Source of the DNA: Bacteroidales bacterium
Lineage (GTDB): Bacteria; Bacteroidota; Bacteroidia; Bacteroidales; UBA4417
Direction: 5' to 3'
NCBI GenBank assembly: GCA_016707705.1
Contig: JADJHD010000023.1
Location: 1 to 64,000, forward strand
DNA length: 64,000 nucleotides
The stretch's first letter is position 1, and every line of letters starts with the position of its first letter. Of this stretch, positions 36,048 to 43,829 are shown one piece after another. The notes under the pieces are model-generated. The model saw nothing but the letters and a program-made list of their open reading frames with translations, was not told the origin of the DNA and made no database searches. The position numbers and the translations under genes were made by a program.

Positions 36048-36317
36048 ATAAAAGAGCTTGTTGAGTTAATACCAAATAATAATATTGTTGATTTTTCTAA
36101 ATTAACAGAAATTAGTTTTAAAGTTGTCACAAAAGATGCTGATATGCTGTCGGCAAATTCTAATGATGGAATAGCAAACCTAACTTTTGATGCTGATTTA
36201 AATAAGGTATGCCAACAATCAAAAAACCTAAAAACTATGGGAAAAACTCCAAGGGGGATCGGCTGGAGCTCAAGACACCGGGGAACTCTAAGTCGTGATA
36301 TTATACATACTCATTGA
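36048..36317 (+). pseudogene. Degenerate ORF, possible 3' end of a toxin-like gene
   Basis: 89 open codons after a TAG, without a good start (first ATG at 36144, 57 codons). The sequence ends KTPRGIGWSSRHRGTLSRDIIHTH-type, rich in basic and histidine residues, reminiscent of nuclease-like toxin tails. Its TGA directly abuts the GTG of the next frame. The 35754-36047 stretch before it holds nothing I can recognise apart from a short in-frame MSKEMEKRKSR stub at 36016. Confidence 0.3.
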
Positions 36318-36512
36318 GTGACCGATACTTTAAAAATAATCTGTAAACTTTCTTCTTATTCAGACCTAAGAAATCGTCAACAAAGTGAATTGTCCCAGAT
36401 GCTACCGCCCGCCATACAGTTTTTGAAAGAAAACAACATAACTAATAGCTCTGTTTTGATAACTTATACTCGAGGAACCGAGGAAGGAGAAAAACCAATA
36501 CTTTTAAAATAA
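36318..36512 (+). CDS. Small hypothetical protein
   Basis: 64 aa from a GTG immediately after the preceding stop. It reads as a real small protein (SDLRNRQQSELSQMLPPAIQFLKENNI, then SVLITYTRGTEEGEKPILL). Its stop overlaps the next ATG (TAATG), so the three frames 36048-37144 look like a coupled group. No family is recognised. Confidence 0.45.
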   Translation: MTDTLKIICKLSSYSDLRNRQQSELSQMLPPAIQFLKENNITNSSVLITYTRGTEEGEKPILLK

Positions 36513-37144
36513 TGAGAAAGTTAATATTGACAATTATTTTATCTCTTATTATGCTTGAGTCCTTTACTCAAGAAATCAAAGTTAAGGGGACTCTTGTTTT
36601 TTTCTACACAAAAAGAGTCCCCGTTGTATTTATTGATCCGCCAATAATGTATTGTCTAGATTCCATTCGTTTAATTACAAGAAATAAAGCAGTTCCAGTA
36701 CTTGGCGATTTGGTTCAGAATGAGTATTTCTCACACGAAGGACCACAAAAGTTTACTGCAAATATTTATACAAACGCTGTTCGATCAACCGTGCTATATT
36801 GTGAAAATCCTGGGACGAATCATATTCATACCGGAGGTGCAATATTCGAAAGGAAAGATTTGCCCGATAAGCTTTTTATTTGCTTCAACATAAATGCAAA
36901 AGCATATAAAGTTGTTTCAACGCAAAAAAATGAGAATGATTCCATTTATTCAATCCGAAAAAGATCGAATAGTGAATTTATCATCAGTGAAAATGAGCAA
37001 CCATGTGATTTTTTCATAAATACACATGACTATTTAATAATTACCGAATTAACCAAGACGATGGCCCTCACTAAGCGTCAACAGGCAAAATATAAGTTCC
37101 AAAAATCAAAAGTCTCTGAATTTTGGAGATATGGATTATGGTAA
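36512..37144 (+). CDS. Exported hypothetical protein
   Basis: 210 aa with a clear signal peptide (MRKLILTIILSLIMLESFTQ). The mature part is beta-rich (KGTLVFFYTKRVPVVFIDPPIMYCLDSIRLITR, NHIHTGGAIFERKDLPDKLFICFNI) and ends with a basic segment and aromatic terminus (SEFWRYGLW). No recognised domain. It overlaps the upstream small gene by 1 nt. AT-rich. Confidence 0.65.
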   Translation: MRKLILTIILSLIMLESFTQEIKVKGTLVFFYTKRVPVVFIDPPIMYCLDSIRLITRNKAVPVLGDLVQNEYFSHEGPQKFTANIYTNAVRSTVLYCENPGTNHIHTGGAIFERKDLPDKLFICFNINAKAYKVVSTQKNENDSIYSIRKRSNSEFIISENEQPCDFFINTHDYLIITELTKTMALTKRQQAKYKFQKSKVSEFWRYGLW

Positions 37145-37336
37145 CATGAAATTACTGCTTTTCTGGAAATGCTAAAGCTTTGTAATGCAAGTAAATAATA
37201 ACAAAACATGGTTTATTAATGATAGGCTTGCCAACGCATAATGCCCTCCATAAACTCAACCTCGCCTATCCTTGACCGTTCCGCCAGGTTTATAGTATCA
37301 TTCTCCTACTGTAGTCGAAATCTGAAGGGAACACCT

Positions 37337-37344
37337 TATTTTTG
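37337..37344 (+). promoter_or_regulatory. -7 element TATTTTTG very close to a start codon
   Basis: A perfect TAnnTTTG only 4 nt before the ATG at 37349. Transcription would begin at or within a base or two of the start codon, implying a leaderless mRNA. Confidence 0.5.
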
Positions 37345-37348
37345 TACT

Positions 37349-37669
37349 ATGACCAGAAAGGATAAGATACTAAACAGAATTCTCAAGCTTACCAATGAGA
37401 CTGACCCTAGTTCTGAAATCTATCTATATGGATCCCAGGCTCGCGGAGACTCTCATAAGTTGTCTGATTGGGATCTTTTGATTCTTCTGAATATCAATAA
37501 AGTTTCTTTTGCCCTTGAAACCAGTTTGATGGATCAATTTTATGAAATCGAACTTGAAACCGGTGAAATAATCTTTCCTCTTATTCATTCAAAAAAAGAT
37601 TGGGAAGAGAATCATTCCTTCACTCCATTGTGTGAAAACATCAAAAAAGTAGGGATTAGACTCCAATGA
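37349..37669 (+). CDS. Minimal nucleotidyltransferase (MNT-type)
   Basis: 106 aa from the ATG at 37349. It has the nucleotidyltransferase signature LYGSQARGDSHKLSDWDLLIL (GSxxRG, then DxD-like SDWDL; about residues 27-46). Such MNT proteins usually form type VII-like toxin-antitoxin pairs with a HEPN protein, which the MNT modifies. Here an ATG overlapping the stop opens only a 6-codon frame before TAA, so the HEPN partner seems lost. The frame also reads upstream to 37241 but without support. Confidence 0.75.
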   Translation: MTRKDKILNRILKLTNETDPSSEIYLYGSQARGDSHKLSDWDLLILLNINKVSFALETSLMDQFYEIELETGEIIFPLIHSKKDWEENHSFTPLCENIKKVGIRLQ

Positions 37670-37740
37670 CAGGCTCAAAAGATTAATTAATAATTGGTAG
37701 TTTTACTATTCCAATAATTATCATTTAGCGTTTGTACGTG

Positions 37741-37761
37741 CTAAGCAAGGTGGATTTCCCA
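37741..37761 (+). repeat. 21-nt direct repeat, right copy
   Basis: CTAAGCAAGGTGGATTTCCC plus A, 20 of 21 identical to 34392-34412. Together the two copies bracket a 3.3-kb AT-rich segment with the toxin-antitoxin, immunity-like and nucleotidyltransferase genes. Confidence 0.75.
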
Positions 37762-37823
37762 ACCACAATAGGCTCATCACAGAAACCAATTCTCCCACCA
37801 CGAAACATTAAGTTGCATTTAAA

Positions 37824-38900
37824 ATGAAGAAACTGTTATTGATATTGATCATTTTAAGTGCAGGAATATTCCTATTTGGTCAAAATAATACAATTAGTAG
37901 TGCTGTTTTATTTGCTGCAAAAAATAATGCAGGCGTTGCTTGCTACAGAATTCCTGCAATAGTTACCGCTCCCAATGGAGATCTGATTGCTGCTGCTGAT
38001 GAAAGGGTGCCTTCCTGTGGAGATCTGAAATGGAACAATGATATAAATATTGTAATCAGACGCAGTGAGGACAAAGGGAAAACATGGGAACCAATAGAAA
38101 GGATAATTGATTACCCCTTAGGACAATCAGCATCTGACCCTTCCTTCATTGTTGATAATGTTACTTCTGAGATATTCATGTTCTTTAACTACATGGATTT
38201 GGTTCAGGAAAAAGATGTTTATTATTTAAAACTGATTAGAAGTGCCGACAATGGCAAGACATGGTCCGCACCTCAGGATATAACTTCACAGATCACCAAA
38301 TCTGAGTGGCAGAAGGACTTTAAATTTATCACTTCCGGTTCTGGAATTCAGACCAGTAAAGGCAAACTGATCCATACCCTGGTGAATTTGCAGAAAGGCT
38401 TATTTATTTTTGGCAGTGATGATCATGGCAAGAGCTGGCATTTAATGGAAACGCCGATAAAGCCTGCAGATGAATCGAAAATCGTTCAATTATCTGACGG
38501 CAGCTGGATGGTAAACAGTCGTGTCAATGGCCTTGGATACAGATATGTACACCAATCCAACGATGAAGGGAAAAGCTGGTCTTCAAAAATCGATTCATCA
38601 TTGGTCGACCCCGGATGCAATGCAAGTATTTTACGGTATAGTTCAACCAAGGGAACTACTCAGGAAAATATGCTCTTATTTTCCAATGCAAATAATACGT
38701 CTGAACGTGTGAATTTGTCAATACGAATAAGCTATGACGATGGCAAAACCTGGACAGCCGGCAAAACGATTTATGACGGAAGTTCAGCCTATTCATCAAT
38801 GACTATTCTCTCCAATGGTGATATTGGACTCTTGTTTGAAAAAGATAATTATCAGGAAATAGCATTCGTAATTGTACCAATGCAATGGATTACAAATTGA
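37824..38900 (+). CDS. Exo-alpha-sialidase-like protein (GH33)
   Basis: A 358-aa exported protein: signal peptide (LLLILIILSAGIFLFGQ), then the sialidase arginine motif as YRIP (residues about 42-45). Five Asp boxes follow (S-x-D-x-G-K-T/S-W): SEDKGKTW, SADNGKTW, SDDHGKSW, SNDEGKSW, SYDDGKTW. This marks a six-bladed sialidase propeller that removes terminal sialic acid from glycans. No nan catabolism, transporter or SusCD genes are adjacent, so the role is unclear. There is no type IX sorting domain. It starts 62 nt after the right direct repeat. Confidence 0.85.
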   Translation: MKKLLLILIILSAGIFLFGQNNTISSAVLFAAKNNAGVACYRIPAIVTAPNGDLIAAADERVPSCGDLKWNNDINIVIRRSEDKGKTWEPIERIIDYPLGQSASDPSFIVDNVTSEIFMFFNYMDLVQEKDVYYLKLIRSADNGKTWSAPQDITSQITKSEWQKDFKFITSGSGIQTSKGKLIHTLVNLQKGLFIFGSDDHGKSWHLMETPIKPADESKIVQLSDGSWMVNSRVNGLGYRYVHQSNDEGKSWSSKIDSSLVDPGCNASILRYSSTKGTTQENMLLFSNANNTSERVNLSIRISYDDGKTWTAGKTIYDGSSAYSSMTILSNGDIGLLFEKDNYQEIAFVIVPMQWITN

Positions 38901-39002
38901 AACTTCGTAAGCTGAAAATTTAAAATATTTACGCATGCTTATTAGTAATGCGTAAGTGAGACTCGTACATGCTATTTTAAAACGAAGGCAAAGCCAAAAA
39001 TC

Positions 39003-39803
39003 TTACCTCCCCCACATCCTCAAGGCAAAATGCCTGATAGCCTGAAAGGTGATTTCGGGTTCTTCGATGTATCCCATATGTCCGACATTATCCATCATCA
39101 GGGTTTCTGAATGAGTGGGGATAATTGCCTGCGCAAGCACTTGATTATATGGTATCCGTGAATCCTGCTTTCCAATAATAAAGAGCATAGGCTTCGCGGT
39201 AGTCATCAGATAAACCAATCCTCCCCTGCGATCACGCATACCTGAGATAGCAGCAATAATTCCTTCGGGAGTCATTTTTGCTGCTTCATCAAGCAGGACA
39301 GCTATAGCCTCACGGTGTTTTTCAACATGACGCTGATCAAACAGATCGGGAATGAATTGCCTGATAAATCCTGCCCGGTTCTGCTTCACAATATTTATGG
39401 TCCTGCGACGGTTTTCCTTTGCCTCCTCGCTATCAGGGGATGCCTGCGAATGAAACAGTACCATTCCTGCGACTTTATCAGGATACTGTTGTCCAAATTC
39501 AAGTGCAACATATCCGCCCATGCTGTGTCCCACCAGCAGGGCTTCATCAATGCCTTCAGCACCCATTACTTCCTTAATTACCTCAGCCATCAGATCCATT
39601 CCATGGACTTCAGCAATGGTATCTGACTCACCATGTCCGGGCAAATCTATACTAAGCACTTTAAATTCTGCTGAGAGTCTGCATGAGAAATTCTCCCAGA
39701 TCCTGCGCGATTCAATAAAGCCGTGCAGAAGGACTATGGATTGTCCTTCTCCTGAGATATCGTAGGTGATTGTCTTACTTCTGAAGCGGATTTGCTTTTT
39801 CAT
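39003..39803 (-). CDS. Alpha/beta-hydrolase
   Basis: A 266-aa soluble hydrolase. Oxyanion motif LLHGFIES, nucleophile Ser in VGHSMGG (about residue 94), late His in DNVGHMGYIEEPE, and an acidic residue in FIIGKQDSRIP. It resembles esterase/3-oxoadipate enol-lactonase-type proteins; substrate unknown. It is a single gene. The 123 nt upstream, to the M24 gene, contain a partial copy of the CACTAAGG repeat (39837-39915). Confidence 0.85.
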   Translation of the reverse strand: MKKQIRFRSKTITYDISGEGQSIVLLHGFIESRRIWENFSCRLSAEFKVLSIDLPGHGESDTIAEVHGMDLMAEVIKEVMGAEGIDEALLVGHSMGGYVALEFGQQYPDKVAGMVLFHSQASPDSEEAKENRRRTINIVKQNRAGFIRQFIPDLFDQRHVEKHREAIAVLLDEAAKMTPEGIIAAISGMRDRRGGLVYLMTTAKPMLFIIGKQDSRIPYNQVLAQAIIPTHSETLMMDNVGHMGYIEEPEITFQAIRHFALRMWGR

Positions 39804-39926
39804 AGGGTAGATGGTACTTAATTGGAAATTTTTTGAACCACTAAGGCACTAAGGACACTGAGAGACACTAAGTTAGAATTTATGATTCAAACTTAGTGTC
39901 CTTAGTTAATTAGTGGTGAAAAGTAA

Positions 39927-41315
39927 TTACATCCCCATGGTAGTCTCGACATCGGCAACTGTTTTTGGAATGGGCTTTCCAAGAACCCTGCAGCCGTGTT
40001 CAGTAACAAGGATATCATCTTCAATGCGGATGCCTCCAAAGTCGCGGTACTCATCCACCTTGTCATAATTGATGAACTCAGTAAATTTCTTTTCTGATTT
40101 CCAGAGGTCGATTAATTCGGGGATAAAATATATTCCGGGCTCATTGGTAACCACAAAACCAGGCTGCAATCTGCGTCCCATGCGAAGGTATGCTGTTCCA
40201 AACTGATCACTGGGCTGAATCTCTTCATCATAACCAACGTTGATCTGTCCGAGGCCTTCCATATCGTGAACGTCCATTCCCAGCATATGTCCCAGTCCGT
40301 GAGGCAGGAACAGTGCATGAGCGCCTGCTGCAACAGCCTGTTTCACATCACCTTTCATCAGTCCGAGATCTTTCAGTCCGGAAGCAATGGTTTCGCAGGC
40401 AACATAATGGCAGTCGCGGTAGAGTGTTCCAGGTGCGGTGGCAGCAATGGATTTGAGGTTTGCATTGAGCACAATCTCATAAATCTCTTTCTGGCGCTGG
40501 CTGAATTTGCCTCCAACCGGCACTGTGCGGGTGATATCGCTGGCATACAGCAACGATGATTCAGAACCTCCGTCCATCACCAGCATTCTGCCTTCCTTCA
40601 GGAAGTTCCCATGATGGTGGTTATGAAGGATTTGTCCGTTTATACTGAGAATAATCGGGAATGACACCGGCCTTCCATGTGCGATGGAAATGCCTTCCAT
40701 AGCCCCCACGATCTCCTGTTCCTTAACGCCGGCCTTAGCCATTTTCATTCCGGTGGTAAACATGATATAGGCTACATCCACTGCCTTTTCAATTTCGGCA
40801 ACTTCAGCTTCGCTCTTCACGGAACGCAGCTTTACAATTCCCTTGATCAGTTCCTTCGAAACATAATCCTTCAGCCTTAAAGGATTCAGTCCGAGCAGAT
40901 GGCTGAGCAGCAATATGGTTTCTCCCCTGTAGGAAGGAACGAAATGCAATGTTCTTTTATTCCTGATGGCATTGCCGATGAATTCACTCAGTTCACTGGA
41001 GGGGGCGGTATTCTTCACTCCGCATCCTTCTGCCTGCTGACTTACCGATGGCTGATGTCCCATCCAGATGATATCATCCATATCCACATCATTTCCGAAG
41101 ATGTAATCGACGCCGTTGTCGATATCCATCACACCGAAAAAGTCCGGATGATCCAGTCCAAAGAAATAGGAGAAATTGCTGTCCTGACGGAAACCGTAGG
41201 TATTAGCCGGATAGTTATAGGCTGCTTCCGTATTCCCCGGCATCAGTATCAGCCCGGATTTCATTTCCTTACGCAGTGCATTGCGACGATTGGTGTATGT
41301 TTCTGGTGTAAACAT
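39927..41315 (-). CDS. pepP: Xaa-Pro aminopeptidase (M24B), copy 1
   Basis: A 462-aa Mn-dependent aminopeptidase P, with an N-terminal AMP_N domain (residues about 1-140) and a pita-bread catalytic domain. Metal ligands: D in MDGGSESS, D in ASDITRT, H in LPHGLGHMLG, E in TNEPGIYF, E in GIRIEDD. It removes the N-terminal residue ahead of proline. A second M24B gene lies upstream on the same strand, separated by a repeat-filled 264-nt gap. Confidence 0.9.
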   Translation of the reverse strand: MFTPETYTNRRNALRKEMKSGLILMPGNTEAAYNYPANTYGFRQDSNFSYFFGLDHPDFFGVMDIDNGVDYIFGNDVDMDDIIWMGHQPSVSQQAEGCGVKNTAPSSELSEFIGNAIRNKRTLHFVPSYRGETILLLSHLLGLNPLRLKDYVSKELIKGIVKLRSVKSEAEVAEIEKAVDVAYIMFTTGMKMAKAGVKEQEIVGAMEGISIAHGRPVSFPIILSINGQILHNHHHGNFLKEGRMLVMDGGSESSLLYASDITRTVPVGGKFSQRQKEIYEIVLNANLKSIAATAPGTLYRDCHYVACETIASGLKDLGLMKGDVKQAVAAGAHALFLPHGLGHMLGMDVHDMEGLGQINVGYDEEIQPSDQFGTAYLRMGRRLQPGFVVTNEPGIYFIPELIDLWKSEKKFTEFINYDKVDEYRDFGGIRIEDDILVTEHGCRVLGKPIPKTVADVETTMGM

Positions 41316-41329
41316 GGATTTAGTTGTTA

Positions 41330-41579
41330 GTATTTTAGTTGTTAGTTTTTAGTTTAATTCTTCGAGCTCTTAGTGTTCCTATGTGTCCTCAGTGCCTTAG
41401 TGGTTTTAAATTTTGCCAGTAGCAGAGATTAGAACACTGATGACACAGATGAAACAGATTTACACTGATTATAAATTGGCTCAATTCCCAATTTGAAGGT
41501 ATCCAACAAAATTAATCAATTACCAATCATTCAAAAACCCGAAACCCGAAACCCGAAACCCGAAATCCGCAATCCGCAA
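41330..41579. repeat. Composite dispersed intergenic repeat, copy 3
   Basis: The same module order as copies 1 and 2: (TTAGTTGTTAG)n at 41330-41355; CTTAGTGTTCC...GTGCCTTAGTGGTTTTAAATTTTGCCAGTAGCA; GAACACTGATGACACAGATGAAACAG...; and (CCCGAAAC)n/(TCCGCAAT)n at 41538-41580. Here there is no GC palindrome. Its last base lies in the stop codon of the upstream M24 gene. Confidence 0.8.
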
Positions 41580-42866
41580 TTACCTCCTTCCCATCAACTC
41601 CTCTATCTCATCCGGATCTACAGGAATATGAGCCATAAGATTCACGGGGATATCATCTACCATAACATCATTCTCAAGACGAATGCCTATACCCTCCTCG
41701 GGAATGTAGATACCGGGTTCGCAGGTCAGAACCATACCTTTCTTAAATACATCCTGCCTTGAGCCAACATCATGAACATCCAGTCCGAGGAAATGACCGG
41801 TTCCATGCATATAATATCTGAAGAATGCCGGTGATGCAGCATCCTGGCTTTCAACTTCAGCGCGGGTGATAAGTCCCAGTCCCAGCAATTCCTTTTCCAT
41901 CAGTCTGCATACCTCCGCATGCCATTTCTCATTGGTAACACCGGGCTTCAACATTGACATTCCTGCATTCATGAGTCGCAGTACTGCCTCATACACCTGC
42001 CTCTGCCTTGGAGTGAACTTCCCGTTTACAGGGATGGTCCTGCTCATATCTGCACAATAATTTCCGTATTCTGCACCTACATCAAGAAGCAGAAGATCAC
42101 CATCCATACAGGGCTTGTCATTGGAAACATAATGCAGCACGCAGGCATTTCTTCCTGAGGCAACAATGGGCTGATAGGCATGGCCAGCGCCCTTTCGTGA
42201 AAACTCATGGGTAAAGGCAGCTTCCACCTCATATTCCATGATTCCGGGCTTTACGAAATCAAGTATTCTGCGGAAACCATCATTGGTTAAATCACAAGCC
42301 TTCTGCATCTGCATAATTTCTTCAGGCTCCTTTACAAGTCTCATGCTGGTAATCAGCGGAGCCAGTCGCTCATAGGAATGCACCGGATAATCAGTTTTCA
42401 TCTTTCCCGCAAAACGTGTATCGCGTGAAGGGACATCGGTAAAATACTTGATATACTCATTCTGATTCAGGTAGACAGTCTGCACACGGCTCATCTGATC
42501 CTTGAGGGTCATATCGAATTCATCCAGCCATTTGATGGTCCTGACACCTGAAAGCTGCCTGGCTTCATCAAGAGTGTATTTATAGCCATTCCAGGTGACC
42601 ATCAGATCATTGGTTTTGACGGTAAATATCACTTCACGCAATGACTCAACCGGATGAGACGGACAAATAGTAAGAATGCATTTCTCCTGATCAAGTCCGG
42701 TGAGATAGAACATATCAGAGTTCTGCTTGAAGGGAAAATTCTGATCGCCGCTGCGGGGCATCTCATCATTGGAATTGACAATTGCCATAGAACCATGCTT
42801 CATCATAGAGGTCAGCTTGGCACGGTTTCGAATGTATAGGTCGGAAGGCAGGGGCTGGTAACGCAT
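41580..42866 (-). CDS. Xaa-Pro aminopeptidase (M24B), copy 2
   Basis: A 428-aa paralogue of the 39927-41315 gene. AMP_N domain, then metal ligands in LLLDVGAEYG, CADMSRT, HGTGHFLGLDVHD, CEPGIYIPEEG and IRLENDV. The closer spacing of the AMP_N part and the sequence divergence suggest an old duplication with distinct substrate preference. Start is ATG at 42866; it is divergent from the frd/sdh operon across 239 nt. Confidence 0.9.
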   Translation of the reverse strand: MRYQPLPSDLYIRNRAKLTSMMKHGSMAIVNSNDEMPRSGDQNFPFKQNSDMFYLTGLDQEKCILTICPSHPVESLREVIFTVKTNDLMVTWNGYKYTLDEARQLSGVRTIKWLDEFDMTLKDQMSRVQTVYLNQNEYIKYFTDVPSRDTRFAGKMKTDYPVHSYERLAPLITSMRLVKEPEEIMQMQKACDLTNDGFRRILDFVKPGIMEYEVEAAFTHEFSRKGAGHAYQPIVASGRNACVLHYVSNDKPCMDGDLLLLDVGAEYGNYCADMSRTIPVNGKFTPRQRQVYEAVLRLMNAGMSMLKPGVTNEKWHAEVCRLMEKELLGLGLITRAEVESQDAASPAFFRYYMHGTGHFLGLDVHDVGSRQDVFKKGMVLTCEPGIYIPEEGIGIRLENDVMVDDIPVNLMAHIPVDPDEIEELMGRR

Positions 42867-42985
42867 ATTTCGTGGATTTTTAGACTTTTGTGGACAAATA
42901 GCAGATAAATCAGAAACAAGAAAAAAAACTGAATATTACCTCCTGATTTTCTGTATATTAGCTCAAATATCTAAAATATTGGTTA

Positions 42986-43020
42986 TTTGAGTAGCAGAGA
43001 AGCAAATATTCCTATTTTTG
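42986..43020 (+). promoter_or_regulatory. Promoter of the frd/sdh operon
   Basis: -33-like TTTG at 42986-42989 and -7 element TATTTTTG at 43013-43020, with a 23-nt spacer, close to the Bacteroidota consensus. It predicts a leader of about 80 nt before ATG 43106. Confidence 0.6.
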
Positions 43021-43105
43021 TTCTGACGGTTATCTTGTCAAAAATAGGAATAAATCCAGACTACCCTTCGTACAAACGGGTTCAAATTCGTAAATCATTA
43101 GCCAT

Positions 43106-43771
43106 ATGAGTAATATCGCGCTATCCTATTCTTCCATTACCAAAAAAGTGTTTCTTGCCATCGCCGGCCTGTTCCTGATTTCCTTTCTGGTGCTGCATCT
43201 GGTAATCAACCTCCTGTTGCTTTCCAGCGATGGAGGAATGGCATACACAGAGGCTGTTCACTTCATGACCACCAATCCAATTATTAAGGTAATGGAGATC
43301 TTTCTCTTTGGTGGTTTTGCCCTTCATATCATCCTGGGCATCATCATCCAGATTCAAAACTGGATGGCTCGTCCGGTTCGGTATAAGGTTGAGGGATATT
43401 CGCACAACTCCTTCTTTTCTAAATACATGATCCATACAGGTGCTATTATTTTCATCTTCCTGATGGTTCATTTCTTCAACTTCTACTTTGTGAAACTTGG
43501 ATGGGTATCTCCTCCTGCAGGTCTTGAAAGGGAAGATTTCTTTCAGATGGCTACCCTTCTGTTCTCAAATAATTTCTATGCCATTCTTTATATGGTATTG
43601 ATGGTCTTCCTGGCCTTCCATCTGAATCACGCCTTCCAGTCGGCATTCCAGACGCTCGGACTCAATCACAGTAAATATACCCCTGCGATAAAATTCATCG
43701 GCACTCTTTACTCAGTTATAGTACCTGCCGGTTTTGCACTTATTCCTGCCTATTTCCTTTTCTTTAAATAA
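43106..43771 (+). CDS. frdC: Fumarate reductase/succinate dehydrogenase cytochrome b subunit
   Basis: A 221-aa membrane anchor with five helices, matching the single-subunit diheme (type B) cytochrome b of Bacteroidota. Helix histidines that could bind haem: LHLVINLL (helix 1), GFALHIILG (helix 2), MIHTGAI and MVHFFNFY (helix 3), and FHLNHAFQS (helix 4). It links quinol oxidation or quinone reduction to the FrdAB dimer. First gene of frdCAB; the next gene starts 58 nt downstream. Confidence 0.92.
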   Translation: MSNIALSYSSITKKVFLAIAGLFLISFLVLHLVINLLLLSSDGGMAYTEAVHFMTTNPIIKVMEIFLFGGFALHIILGIIIQIQNWMARPVRYKVEGYSHNSFFSKYMIHTGAIIFIFLMVHFFNFYFVKLGWVSPPAGLEREDFFQMATLLFSNNFYAILYMVLMVFLAFHLNHAFQSAFQTLGLNHSKYTPAIKFIGTLYSVIVPAGFALIPAYFLFFK

Positions 43772-43829
43772 CAGGAATAAAGCTGCCATCATAATCTACT
43801 TTTCATCCATGAAATTATAATCTTAAGCT

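Noticed and set aside
35906..36130. 74-codon minus-strand frame with hydrophobic residues
   Set aside because: Low-complexity AT-rich sequence opposite a more protein-like plus-strand frame; no signal of a real gene.
34370..37806. Integron attC sites and cassette array
   Set aside because: The repeats do not show RYYYAAC/GTTRRRY boxes, copies flank several genes rather than each one, and no integrase is visible.
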